Positions 17,099 to 25,381 of a stretch of 64,000 bases of DNA are shown here, one piece after another. The notes beneath the pieces are model-generated. The model worked only from the letters and a program-made list of their open reading frames with translations. It was not told the DNA's origin and did no database searches. Source of the stretch: UBA1206 sp045600105 (GTDB lineage Bacteria > Bacillota > Clostridia > Oscillospirales > CAG-382); contig JAZRXG010000006.1 in assembly GCA_045600105.1 (NCBI GenBank), forward strand, positions 55,710 through 119,709. Direction: 5' to 3'. Every line of letters starts with the position of its first letter. Position 1 is the stretch's first letter. A program made the position numbers and the translations under genes.

Positions 17099-18142
17099 TC
17101 AGCAGAAGGTTATCTTTTCTTCCGATTCGATTATGTCGCCGATGACGTAGGCGTCAACGCCGTTTGCCTTGAGTATTTCAAGAGACGTGTCAACGTCGGA
17201 CGCGGGGACGACGACGCTCATGCCGACACCCATGTTGAAGGTGTTGAACATATCGCGTTCGCAGATATTGCCTTTTTTGGCGATGAGATCGAATATGGGG
17301 AGCACTTTGACGGAATCGCGTTTAATCCTCGCGCCGAAGCCGTCGGGAATGGAACGCGGAATATTCTCGTAGAATCCGCCGCCGGTTATATGGGAAATGC
17401 CCTTGACGCGCACTTTTTCAAGCAGTGCGAGCACGGGTTTGACGTAAATGTTGGTGGGAGCGAGCAGCGTTTCGCCGAGAGACTTGCCGCCGAGCTCGGG
17501 AACGGGAGACCTGAGGTCCGCGTTTTCGACGTCGAAAACTTTTCTGACGAGCGAAAAACCGTTGGAATGAACGCCGGACGAAGGCAGAGCTATGACGACG
17601 TCGCCTGCTTTCATTTCTTTGTTGTTGATGATCTTCGTCTTATCGACGACACCGGTGCAGTACCCCGCGAGGTCGTATTCGTCGATGGGATAGAATCCCG
17701 GCATTTCGGCAGTTTCACCGCCGATGAGAGCGGCACCTGACTGTACGCAGCCGTCGCAGACGCCCTTGACGATATCGGCGATCTTCTCGGGAACATTCTT
17801 GCCGCAGGCGATGTAATCGAGGAAGAAGAGCGGTTTTGCGCCGCAGCATATTATATCGTTGACGCACATGGCGACGCAGTCGATGCCGACCGTGTCGTGC
17901 TTGTCCATAAGGAACGCGATCTTGAGCTTGGTGCCGACGCCGTCGGTACCGCTGACGAGTACGGGCTTGGTGATGCCTTCAAGGTCAAGCTCGAAAAGTC
18001 CGCCGAATCCGCCGACGTCGGAACAGACGCCGGAAGTGAGGGTGGACGCGATATGTTTTTTCATAAGCTCAACGGCTTTATATCCGGCGGTGATGTCAAC
18101 GCCTGCCGCCGCGTATACGTCGGAATGAGATTTTGTGTTCAT
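17099..18142 (-). CDS. purM: Phosphoribosylformylglycinamidine cyclo-ligase (AIR synthetase)
   Basis: A protein of about 347 residues that closes FGAM to AIR with ATP (purine step 5). Family signatures are YAAAGVDITAGYKAVEL at the N terminus, VSGTDGVGTKLKIAF, GGETAEMPGFY and SSGVHSNGFSLVRK. The ATG at 18142-18140 is preferred because it follows GGAAAGGAATAAAA and sits 2 nt after the purF stop; a start 42 nt upstream would lie inside purF. Length fits the family (about 345). Confidence 0.95.
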   Translation of the reverse strand: MNTKSHSDVYAAAGVDITAGYKAVELMKKHIASTLTSGVCSDVGGFGGLFELDLEGITKPVLVSGTDGVGTKLKIAFLMDKHDTVGIDCVAMCVNDIICCGAKPLFFLDYIACGKNVPEKIADIVKGVCDGCVQSGAALIGGETAEMPGFYPIDEYDLAGYCTGVVDKTKIINNKEMKAGDVVIALPSSGVHSNGFSLVRKVFDVENADLRSPVPELGGKSLGETLLAPTNIYVKPVLALLEKVRVKGISHITGGGFYENIPRSIPDGFGARIKRDSVKVLPIFDLIAKKGNICERDMFNTFNMGVGMSVVVPASDVDTSLEILKANGVDAYVIGDIIESEEKITFC

Positions 18143-18144
18143 TT

Positions 18145-19569
18145 TTATTCCTTTCCGTTCCAGCAATAGGTGCAGAGTTCGCATTCGTCAAGCCCTATCG
18201 CCTTGATGATGTTTTCGGTCGTCTGGAATTCGAGGGACGCAAAATTGAATTTGCCGCAGATGGCTTTTCTGAGGTTTTTGCCTCTTTCGGTATTTCCGTC
18301 GGAATATTCGTCGATGTGCCTGAATCCCTCTTCGCCTTCGAGCTCGAGGATGACTCGTCTTCCGATGAGTTCAAGGTCGCTCGTTGCGCGTGAGAAATTG
18401 AGGAACTTGCAGCCGTACATTATGGGCGGGCATGCCGAACGCATGTGGACGGATCTCGCGCCGTTTTCGTAAAGAAAATCGACCGTTTCCTTGAGCTGGG
18501 TGCCTCTGACTATCGAGTCGTCGACGAAAAGAAGGTCTTTGTCCTTGATGAGCTCCTTTACGGGTATCTGCTTCATCTTGGCGATTCTGTTTCTGTCCGC
18601 CTGAGAACCGGGCATAAAGCTTCTTGCCCAGGTCGGAGTGTATTTGATGAACGCTCTCGCGAACGGTATTCCGCTGCGCGTGGCGTAGCCTATTGCGTGA
18701 GGAGTTCCCGAATCCGGTACGCCTCCGATATAGGTGAGCTCGGGCAGACTGCCGTTTGCCATATCCTGTTCGGCAAGCAGTTCACCGTTGCGGTAGCGCA
18801 TCATTTCGACATTGACGCCCTCGTAGGTCGAGGTCGGATAGCCGTAATAGCTCCACAGAAACGCGCAGATGCGCTTTTTTTTGCCGGGAGATACGAGCTG
18901 CTTCATACCGTCGGGAGAAAGCTCGACAACTTCGCCCGGACCGAGCTCCTTGACGTCCTCGTAGCCGAGCTTCTGATAAGCAAACGATTCAAAAGACACG
19001 GCATAGCCGTTTTCACCTTTGCCTATTTTAACGGGCAGACGTCCCATGCGGTCGCGTGCGGCGATGATCTTGCCGTCTTCCTTGAGTATGAGGATGGACG
19101 CCGTGCCGTCGATGGATTTCTGCGCGAATTTGATTCCGTCGGCAAAGCTGCTCTTCTGATCTATCAAAGCAGCAAGCAGTTCAGTTGTATTTATCTTTCC
19201 GCCGGTCATGGAGTCGAAATGTCCGCCGGAGAAAGAAAGGTACTGTTCTATAAGTTCTTCGGAGTTGTTGATGACTCCGACCATACAGATTGCGTACGTG
19301 CCGAGGTTGGAACGGACGAGCATGGGCTGAGGATCGCTGTCGCTGATGCAGCCTATTGCCGAGGTCCCCTGCATTTCCTCGAAAATATGTTCAAATTTGG
19401 TACGAAACGGCGCGTTTTCGATATGGTGTATCTTACGCTGCAGACCGATCGTTTCGTCGTACGCGGCAAGTCCGCCCGACTTGGTGCCGAGGTGCGAATG
19501 ATAGTCTACGCCGAAAAACACGTCGGTAAGGCAGTCCTGCTTTGACGCAATGCCGAAAAATCCTCCCAT
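18145..19569 (-). CDS. purF: Amidophosphoribosyltransferase-like protein lacking the N-terminal catalytic Cys
   Basis: A 474-residue PurF homologue placed where PurF is expected, 14 nt after purC. The phosphoribosyltransferase half is intact: the PRPP loop LLFVDDSIVRGTQLKE, YTPTWARSFMPGSQADR and GVPDSGTPHAIG. C-terminal cysteines (CPPIMYGC and CELCTYC) suit the structural Fe-S cluster of the Bacillus-type enzyme. However, the protein begins MGGFFGIASK: canonical PurF exposes Cys as residue 1 of the mature chain (CGxxGI), and here that position is Gly. Start ATG follows CGGAGGATTGAA, so a misplaced start does not explain it. It may use free ammonia, or belong to a divergent PurF clade; similar MGGFFG starts exist in annotated homologues as far as I recall. 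Confidence 0.9.
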   Translation of the reverse strand: MGGFFGIASKQDCLTDVFFGVDYHSHLGTKSGGLAAYDETIGLQRKIHHIENAPFRTKFEHIFEEMQGTSAIGCISDSDPQPMLVRSNLGTYAICMVGVINNSEELIEQYLSFSGGHFDSMTGGKINTTELLAALIDQKSSFADGIKFAQKSIDGTASILILKEDGKIIAARDRMGRLPVKIGKGENGYAVSFESFAYQKLGYEDVKELGPGEVVELSPDGMKQLVSPGKKKRICAFLWSYYGYPTSTYEGVNVEMMRYRNGELLAEQDMANGSLPELTYIGGVPDSGTPHAIGYATRSGIPFARAFIKYTPTWARSFMPGSQADRNRIAKMKQIPVKELIKDKDLLFVDDSIVRGTQLKETVDFLYENGARSVHMRSACPPIMYGCKFLNFSRATSDLELIGRRVILELEGEEGFRHIDEYSDGNTERGKNLRKAICGKFNFASLEFQTTENIIKAIGLDECELCTYCWNGKE

Positions 19570-19583
19570 TTCAATCCTCCGGA

Positions 19584-20270
19584 TCAGGCAAAGAAGAGCT
19601 TGGACAGAGTCATCGGGTCAATATACTTGCCGTCTTTGTAAACGCGCATATTGCCGGACGCGATCTCGTCGATAAGCATTACCTTTCCGTCGGCGTCATA
19701 GCCGAATTCAAATTTGATATCGTAAAGAACAAGTCCTTTTTCCTTGAGGTCGTCAGCTACGATGGCGGTGATCTTCTGGGTCATGGCCTTGATGTCATCG
19801 TACTGTTCGGCGGTCATTACGCCAAGGTCGATAAGTCCGTCCTTGGTAACGAGGGGATCGCCCTTTTCGTCGTTCTTGAAGGTGGTCTCGACGTATGCGG
19901 GAAGGTCTGCGCCTTCTTCGATATAGTCGCTGTAACGGCGGTAGAAGCTGCCTACGGCTTTATGACGGCAGATGACCTCGAGCCCCTTGCCGAATACCTT
20001 TGCGGGGAGAACTTCCATAGTGGTGTTTTTGAGGTCGGCGCTGACGTAATGGGTCTTGATGCCGGCTGCGTTTACTTTTTCGAAGAAATAAATGGACATA
20101 CGGAGGTTTACGTCGCCGACGCCGTCGATGGTGAGTCCGACGCTGTTTTCGCCCGGATCGAACACGCCGTCCTTGCCCGTGCAGTCATCCTTGAATTTGA
20201 GAAGGTAATTGCCGTTTTCGAGAGAAAAAACGTCTTTGGTCTTTCCGGTGTAAACAAGTTTCTTTTCCAT
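19584..20270 (-). CDS. purC: SAICAR synthetase
   Basis: A 228-residue enzyme that couples CAIR and aspartate with ATP (purine step 8). Typical features: LVYTGKTKDVFSLENG at the N terminus, EVICRHKAVGSFYRRY, and LYDIKFEFGYDADGKVMLIDEIASG, holding the acidic metal-binding residues. Length fits the short bacterial form. ATG is preceded by AAAGGAGCTTACCATT. It lies between purE and purF; the next pathway enzyme, purB, is not in the window. Confidence 0.96.
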   Translation of the reverse strand: MEKKLVYTGKTKDVFSLENGNYLLKFKDDCTGKDGVFDPGENSVGLTIDGVGDVNLRMSIYFFEKVNAAGIKTHYVSADLKNTTMEVLPAKVFGKGLEVICRHKAVGSFYRRYSDYIEEGADLPAYVETTFKNDEKGDPLVTKDGLIDLGVMTAEQYDDIKAMTQKITAIVADDLKEKGLVLYDIKFEFGYDADGKVMLIDEIASGNMRVYKDGKYIDPMTLSKLFFA

Positions 20271-20307
20271 AATGGTAAGCTCCTTTTTTATGTTTAATTT
20301 TTAATAA

Positions 20308-20796
20308 TCAAAGGTTGGAAGCGATCTCGGCGTCCTTTTTGAGAACGGCAGCCGAATCGGACGCTCTTTTGGCGTCGAGTTTCGCGGCAAGAGACGCGTC
20401 TTCGACGGCGAGTATCTGCGCGCAAAGCAAAGCGGCATTGACTCCCCCGTTTATGGCGACGGTGGCTACAGGTATGCCGGAGGGCATCTGAACCGTCGAA
20501 AGAAGGGCGTCCATGCCGTCAAGAGCTGCGGATTTGCAGGGTATCCCCACAACGGGAAGCGTGGTGTTTGCGGCGATGGCGCCGGCAAGATGAGCCGCCA
20601 TTCCGGCAGCGGCGATGATGGCACCGAAACCGTTCGCTCTTGCGTTGACGGCAAAATCGCGTGCTTCAACGGGCGTACGGTGCGCCGAAAAGATATGGAC
20701 TTCGTAAGGTATGCCGAGTCCTTTGAGTGTGTCGATGGCTTTTTGTACGATGGGAAGGTCGCTGTCGCTTCCCATGATGATCCCGATCTTTTTCAT
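20308..20796 (-). CDS. purE: N5-carboxyaminoimidazole ribonucleotide mutase (class I PurE)
   Basis: A 162-residue PurE with MGSDSDLPIVQKAI, the class I signature IFSAHRTPVEARDFA, AAAGMAAHLAGAIAANT and LLSTVQMPSGIPVATVAING. It interconverts N5-CAIR and CAIR. First gene of the nine-gene purine operon; RBS AGGAGG 6 nt before the ATG. PurK, its usual partner in class I systems, is not present in this window. Expression should be set by the ZTP riboswitch in the leader. Confidence 0.96.
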   Translation of the reverse strand: MKKIGIIMGSDSDLPIVQKAIDTLKGLGIPYEVHIFSAHRTPVEARDFAVNARANGFGAIIAAAGMAAHLAGAIAANTTLPVVGIPCKSAALDGMDALLSTVQMPSGIPVATVAINGGVNAALLCAQILAVEDASLAAKLDAKRASDSAAVLKKDAEIASNL

Positions 20797-20828
20797 TTTT
20801 GCCTCCTGAAATCGAATTATCTGAATTT

Positions 20829-20886
20829 ATAAAAAACAAAGAAGGCGCACGCTGCCCCTATGAAAAACAAGGTTTACAGGTGCGCC
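20829..20886 (-). terminator. Riboswitch-linked intrinsic terminator ahead of purE
   Basis: Minus-strand stem GGTGCGCC-type: GGCGCAC (20886-20880) pairs with GTGCGCC (20850-20844), followed by TTCTTTGTTTTTT. The 5' strand overlaps the 3' end of the ZTP aptamer (CTGGGC), so ligand binding and termination exclude each other. Confidence 0.75.
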
Positions 20887-20960
20887 CAGACGGTCGGCTT
20901 TCTATTGCGTTCCCCGTTCCTTCGCGGTGCTCCGCGTTTATCCGTCAGTAGCGGGGATCG
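20884..20960 (-). promoter_or_regulatory. ZTP (pfl motif) riboswitch controlling the purine operon
   Basis: On the minus strand the leader folds as P1 CCCCG/CGGGG (20955-20951 with 20916-20912), P2 CGCGG-AGCA-CCGCG (20936-20923), CTACTGACGG at the internal loop, then a linker and the highly conserved 3' element GCCGACCGTCTGGGC (20898-20884). This order matches the ZMP/ZTP riboswitch. ZTP and ZMP build up when 10-formyl-THF is short, because the AICAR transformylase step stalls. Here the whole set of pur genes, including both 10-formyl-THF-using steps, would be switched on. Assignment is by pattern, not by covariance search. Confidence 0.82.
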
Positions 20961-20979
20961 GTATCAAAAATACATATAC

Positions 20980-21009
20980 AATATATCACATCACAAGAGC
21001 GTTTGTCAA
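20980..21009 (-). promoter_or_regulatory. Promoter of the purine operon
   Basis: Minus-strand TTGACA (21009-21004), 18-nt spacer, TATATT (20985-20980). The start site would be near 20973, about 13 nt before the riboswitch. Confidence 0.75.
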
Positions 21010-21050
21010 CTGAAACCTATTTGTCATTTTGTATAATTTTTTGTACTTTT

Positions 21051-21467
21051 TCAATTGGCTTTTGTTTCACAGTATATGCAGCGGAACGTCTTATCTTCCT
21101 TATCGGTAAGTTTGAAGACCTGATCGAGCTCCTGTTCGACCGACGAGATACATCTCGGGTTCCTGCATTTGATGACGTTCGTCAGTATCTCCGGCAGCTC
21201 GATGGTCTTTTTTTCAACGAGAACGCCGTCGCGTATTACATTGACGGTGGCTTCGGGAGCGACATAGCCTATGACGTCGAAATTGACGGAAAGGTCCGCG
21301 TCGATCTTGATTATGTCTTTCTTCCCCATTTTACGGCTCGTGACGTTTTTGATGAGCGCGACCGAAACGTCGGCATCGTCGAGTCCGAGCAGATAATAGA
21401 GCTTCATTCCGCTTCCGGCGGGAATATGGTCGATGACCGTACCCGTTTTGATGGAATCAATAGTCAT
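21051..21467 (-). CDS. pyrI: Aspartate carbamoyltransferase regulatory chain
   Basis: A protein of about 138 residues. It has the allosteric-domain motif GTVIDHIPAGSGMKLYYLLG and the zinc domain with CRNPRCI and CIYCE, giving Cys-x4-Cys and Cys-x2-Cys ligands. It binds nucleotide effectors and forms the PyrB6PyrI6 holoenzyme. The start ATG at 21467-21465 overlaps the pyrB stop (ATGA) and follows GGGAAGGAT; the frame continues upstream but only within pyrB. Last gene of the pyrimidine operon. Confidence 0.94.
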   Translation of the reverse strand: MTIDSIKTGTVIDHIPAGSGMKLYYLLGLDDADVSVALIKNVTSRKMGKKDIIKIDADLSVNFDVIGYVAPEATVNVIRDGVLVEKKTIELPEILTNVIKCRNPRCISSVEQELDQVFKLTDKEDKTFRCIYCETKAN

Positions 21468-22387
21468 ATCCTTCCCGCCTCCTTCAGAAGTTTGAGTATG
21501 AGCGCCATCCTCATGTATTTGCCGTTGAGCACCTGCTTGAAATAGCACGCGCGCGGATCGTCGTCGACCTTGACGCTTATCTCGTTCACACGAGGCAGCG
21601 GGTGCATGATGCAGAGGTCGCTCTTGGCGTTTTTCAGTTTGTCGGGGGTGAGTATATAGCTGTCCTTAAGACGGAGATAATCCTCTTCGTTGAAAAAGCG
21701 TTCGCGCTGCACTCTCGTCATGTAAAGCACGTCGAGGCTGTCGATGACTTCCATGAGGTCGGTCGTCTGGACGTATTCGAGATTCTTCTGCTTCAGGACG
21801 TCGTTTTTGATATAGCTCGGCAGCTTGAGCTCTGTCGGGCTGATGAGAACGAATTTTACGTTTTCGTATCTCGAAAGCGCGTTGATGAGCGAATGTACCG
21901 TTCTGCCGAACTTGAGGTCTCCGCAGAAACCGACGGTGAGTCCGTTGAAGCGGCCTTTTTCGCGTTTTATCGTAAGCAGATCGGCAAGGGTCTGAGTCGG
22001 GTGGCAATGACCGCCGTCGCCCGCGTTTATGACGGGGATGGACGCGTTCATCGACGCGACGTACGCGGCGCCCTCCTTGGGGTGACGCATTGCGATAATA
22101 TCGGCGTAGCAGCTTACCGTCTTGGCGGTATCGGCGACGCTCTCGCCTTTCGCGGCGGACGAAGACGCTGCCGACGACATCGAGAGCACGTTTCCGCCGA
22201 GTTCGTACATCGCGGCTTCAAAGCTGAGGCGCGTGCGCGTCGACGGCTCGAAGAACAGAGTCGCGAGCTTTTTGCCGTGACATTTTTCCGAATACGCGAG
22301 CGGATTCGCTATTATATCCTCCGCGTCGGAAATAAGCTCGTCTATTTCTTTGGTAGAAAGGTCGACGATATCGATAAGGCTTCTCAT
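21464..22387 (-). CDS. pyrB: Aspartate carbamoyltransferase catalytic chain
   Basis: A 307-residue ATCase. It has the carbamoyl-phosphate loop FEPSTRTRLSFEAAM, the 80s loop ASSSAAKGES, MRHPKEGAA, PVINAGDGGHCHPTQTL and the aspartate-binding MHPLPRVNEI. It makes carbamoyl-aspartate. Overlaps pyrE and pyrI by 4 nt each, as expected for coupled expression of a holoenzyme with PyrI. Confidence 0.96.
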   Translation of the reverse strand: MRSLIDIVDLSTKEIDELISDAEDIIANPLAYSEKCHGKKLATLFFEPSTRTRLSFEAAMYELGGNVLSMSSAASSSAAKGESVADTAKTVSCYADIIAMRHPKEGAAYVASMNASIPVINAGDGGHCHPTQTLADLLTIKREKGRFNGLTVGFCGDLKFGRTVHSLINALSRYENVKFVLISPTELKLPSYIKNDVLKQKNLEYVQTTDLMEVIDSLDVLYMTRVQRERFFNEEDYLRLKDSYILTPDKLKNAKSDLCIMHPLPRVNEISVKVDDDPRACYFKQVLNGKYMRMALILKLLKEAGRI

Positions 22388-23034
22388 TTATTCGCACCTA
22401 TCCAGCTTTCATCGGACGGATCGTTTCTGAAAGCGATAAGACGTTTTATGTCTTCGGGCTTGATATAGCCTTCTTCGGCGGCAACTTCGGCGATGCAGTC
22501 GAAATCGGTGAGCGACACGTTCTTTACGTCTGCTTCGGCAAGGCGCACGAGACCCTTTTTCATTCCGTAGGTGAATATGGAAACAACGCCGAGAACGACC
22601 GCGCCCGCTTCGCGGAGCACGTTCACTACCTCGATGACACTGCCGCCGGTGGAGATAAGGTCTTCGACGACGACTACCTTCTGACCCGCTTCGAGTCTGC
22701 CCTCGATCTGATTCTGTCTGCCGTGATCCTTCGCGCCCGAACGGACGTAGCCCATGGGAAGTCCCATGATGTGTCCGGTGATGGCGGCGTGAGCGATGCC
22801 GGCGGTGGAAGTGCCCATAAGGACTTCAACGTCGGGATAGTTGGCTTTTATAAGCTCGGCAAGACCGTTTTCAATGTCGTTCCTTACTTCGGGAGCCGTA
22901 AGGGTAAGGCGGTTGTCGCAGTATACGGGGCTTTTGATGCCGCTTGCCCAGGTGAACGGTTCTTCGGGGCGGAAGAATACCGCTTTTATTTTAAGAAGGT
23001 CTTTTGCTATCGTTTTTCTGAGTTCCATATCCAT
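22384..23034 (-). CDS. pyrE: Orotate phosphoribosyltransferase
   Basis: A 216-residue type I phosphoribosyltransferase that makes OMP from orotate and PRPP. The PRPP loop is KVVVVEDLISTGGSVIEVV; SGIKSPVYCDNR near the N terminus is typical of PyrE. Six nt after pyrF, and overlaps pyrB by 4 nt. RBS AAAGGAGAATGG before the ATG. Confidence 0.95.
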   Translation of the reverse strand: MDMELRKTIAKDLLKIKAVFFRPEEPFTWASGIKSPVYCDNRLTLTAPEVRNDIENGLAELIKANYPDVEVLMGTSTAGIAHAAITGHIMGLPMGYVRSGAKDHGRQNQIEGRLEAGQKVVVVEDLISTGGSVIEVVNVLREAGAVVLGVVSIFTYGMKKGLVRLAEADVKNVSLTDFDCIAEVAAEEGYIKPEDIKRLIAFRNDPSDESWIGANK

Positions 23035-23040
23035 TCTCCT

Positions 23041-23739
23041 TTAATCAACGAATTCTTTAACGCATCTTTCATAAGCGGCGACGGGATCGTCGGACGCGGT
23101 TATGGGTCTGCCCACTACGATATAGTCGGAGCCTATCGCTTTGGCGTCGGCGGGTGTCATTACCCTCTTCTGGTCGCCCACGTCGCCGTCGGCAAATCTG
23201 ACTCCCGGTGTCACCGTGAGGAAAGAACCGCCGCAGGTGTCGTGGACTTTTTTTGCTTCGAGGGGCGAGCACACGACGCCGTCGAGCCCCGCGTTCTTCG
23301 CGCAGAGCGCGTAATGCATGACGACTTTGTCTATCGGTTCTTTTATGAGAAGGTCGTTTTCCATAGCCGCCTGATCGGTGGACGTGAGCTGAGTCACGGC
23401 GATGAGGAGCGGTCTCGTTCCGTCGGGACGGGTGAGTCCCTCAAGCGCCGCCTTCATCATCGCGGTGGTGCCGGAAGCGTGAAGATTGCATATATCGACG
23501 TCGAGGCGCGAAAGCACCGACATCGATTTTTTTACGGTATTGGGTATATCGTGAAGCTTGAGGTCAAGGAATATCTTGTGACCTCTTTTTTTGATCTCTT
23601 TAACTATCTGCGGACCTTCAGCGTAGAAAAGCTCCATTCCTATTTTAACGAAAGGCTTTTTGCCCGTGAATTTGTCAAGGAACGCGAAAGTCTGCTCGGC
23701 GGACGCGAAGTCGCACGCGATGATTACGTCTTTTCCCAT
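23041..23739 (-). CDS. pyrF: Orotidine 5'-phosphate decarboxylase
   Basis: A 232-residue OMP decarboxylase, the last step to UMP. It shows IIACDFAS at the N terminus and the catalytic FLDLKLHDIPNTVKKS. The C-terminal phosphate-binding part is DYIVVGRPIT. Start overlaps the pyrD stop by 1 nt. Short compact form common in Firmicutes. Confidence 0.95.
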   Translation of the reverse strand: MGKDVIIACDFASAEQTFAFLDKFTGKKPFVKIGMELFYAEGPQIVKEIKKRGHKIFLDLKLHDIPNTVKKSMSVLSRLDVDICNLHASGTTAMMKAALEGLTRPDGTRPLLIAVTQLTSTDQAAMENDLLIKEPIDKVVMHYALCAKNAGLDGVVCSPLEAKKVHDTCGGSFLTVTPGVRFADGDVGDQKRVMTPADAKAIGSDYIVVGRPITASDDPVAAYERCVKEFVD

Positions 23740-24650
23740 CAGTGTTTTCCTCCTGCTATATCACTCAGTTTTTCTATTCTGTATTTATCCATTACGGCGG
23801 GTAAGTCTTCTGTTATCTTTTTGCACGCGAACGGATCGACGAGGTTTGCGGCGCCGACTTCAACGGCGGTCGCTCCGGCGTACATCATTTCGAGCACATC
23901 TTCGGCTTTTGACACGCCGCCCATTCCTATGACGGGAACGTTTACGGCGTGAGAGACCTGATATACCATACGCAGCGCTACGGGGAAAACCGCGGAACCC
24001 GAGAAGCCGCCCATCACGTTCTTTATGACGGGTCTGCCCGTGCGGAGGTCTATCCTCATTCCGAGCAGCGTGTTTATAAGGCTTATTCCGTCGGCACCCG
24101 CGTCTTCGCACGCTTTGGCTATCGACACGATATCGGTCACGTTGGGAGACAGCTTGATGATGACCGGCTTTTTGGTGACCTTTTTGACTGCCTTGACGAC
24201 GCTTGCCGCCGCGTCCTTATCGGTACCGAAAGCCATTCCGCCTCCGTGTACGTTGGGGCAGCTCACGTTGACTTCAAGCCAGCCGACCTGTTCCTCGGCG
24301 TCGAGACGCTCGCAGGTGGAAGCATATTCGTCGACCGAAAAGCCGCTTACGTTTGCCATTACGGGCTTAGAAAAGCATTTTTTCAGTTTAGGCAGTTCCT
24401 CGGATATGACCTTTTCGACGCCGGGGTTCTGGAGACCTACGGCGTTTATCATGCCCGCGGTACATTCGGCGATACGCGGAGTGGGGTTGCCGAAACGCGG
24501 TTCGAGCGTCGTTCCCTTGAACGAGAACGTGCCGAGGCAGTTTATGTCGTAAAGCTCGGCGAATTCATATCCGTAGCCGAAAGTGCCCGAAGCGGGTATA
24601 ACGGGGTTGTCGAGCTTTATCCCGCAGAGTTCAACGCTCAGCCTTCCCAT
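23739..24650 (-). CDS. pyrD: Dihydroorotate dehydrogenase B, catalytic subunit
   Basis: A protein of about 303 residues, class 1B DHODH with FMN. Motifs: NPVIPASGTFGYG, VNVSCPNVHGGG with the active-site Cys, KKPVIIKLSPNVTDI and GMGGVSKAEDVLEM. It works as a PyrD2PyrK2 complex that passes electrons to NAD+. The ATG at 24650 follows GGAGGAGATATT and overlaps the pyrK end by 13 nt; an upstream in-frame start would lie deep inside pyrK. Confidence 0.94.
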   Translation of the reverse strand: MGRLSVELCGIKLDNPVIPASGTFGYGYEFAELYDINCLGTFSFKGTTLEPRFGNPTPRIAECTAGMINAVGLQNPGVEKVISEELPKLKKCFSKPVMANVSGFSVDEYASTCERLDAEEQVGWLEVNVSCPNVHGGGMAFGTDKDAAASVVKAVKKVTKKPVIIKLSPNVTDIVSIAKACEDAGADGISLINTLLGMRIDLRTGRPVIKNVMGGFSGSAVFPVALRMVYQVSHAVNVPVIGMGGVSKAEDVLEMMYAGATAVEVGAANLVDPFACKKITEDLPAVMDKYRIEKLSDIAGGKH

Positions 24651-25372
24651 AATATCTCCTCCTTTTCGAGCACGGGTCCGTCCTTGCAGATACGTTTGTA
24701 TCCGGTGACGGTCTTGCAGCTGCATCCCATGCACGCTCCGAAGCCGCAGCCCATACGTTCCTCAAAGCTGAACTGACCGCTCGTTTTTGTCGCTCTGTAA
24801 ACGGCTTTGAGCATGGGCTCGGGACCGCAGGTGTAAAAATACGTATAGTCTTCGGGAAGCGCGTCGGTGACGAATCCCTTTTTGCCGTAGCTGCCGTCGG
24901 CGGGCGTGACCGTCACGTCACAGCCGAGGGACGCGAATTCTTTTTCATAAAACATTTCGTTTTTCGTATTGAAGCCGAGGACGACGGACACCTTTTTCCC
25001 TTCGGAAATCAGCTTTTTTGCAAGCCCGTAAAGCGGAGGCACGCCGACACCGCCGCCGAGAAGCAGCGGTCTTTCACCCGACAGTTCGGTATCGTATCCG
25101 TTGCCGAGTCCCGTCAGAACGTCGAAAGCATCGTTTTCCTTCGCTTTTGACATCTGTTCGGTGCCTTTTCCCACGATTTTATAGATGATCGTGAGAACGT
25201 CGGCTTCCCTGTCGCACACCGAAATGGGGCGGCGCAGATAAAGACCGTCGAGTTTTATATTGACGAACTGTCCGGGACGCGTGATGTCATCGAGGCAGCC
25301 CTTAAGCTTCATTTTGTAAACGTTTGACGTGAGCGCCTCGTTTGAAACGACGCTCAGTTTTACATCCTTCAT
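24638..25372 (-). CDS. pyrK: Dihydroorotate dehydrogenase B, electron transfer subunit
   Basis: A 244-residue ferredoxin-reductase-type subunit. FAD binding is seen in LYLRRPISVCD, NAD binding in LLGGGVGVPPLYGLAKKL, and the [2Fe-2S] cluster in CGFGACMGCSCK plus RICKDGPV. It moves electrons from PyrD to NAD+. Position between carB and pyrD agrees. ATG preceded by AGGAGCAGAAA. Confidence 0.94.
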   Translation of the reverse strand: MKDVKLSVVSNEALTSNVYKMKLKGCLDDITRPGQFVNIKLDGLYLRRPISVCDREADVLTIIYKIVGKGTEQMSKAKENDAFDVLTGLGNGYDTELSGERPLLLGGGVGVPPLYGLAKKLISEGKKVSVVLGFNTKNEMFYEKEFASLGCDVTVTPADGSYGKKGFVTDALPEDYTYFYTCGPEPMLKAVYRATKTSGQFSFEERMGCGFGACMGCSCKTVTGYKRICKDGPVLEKEEILWEG

Positions 25373-25381
25373 TTTCTGCTC

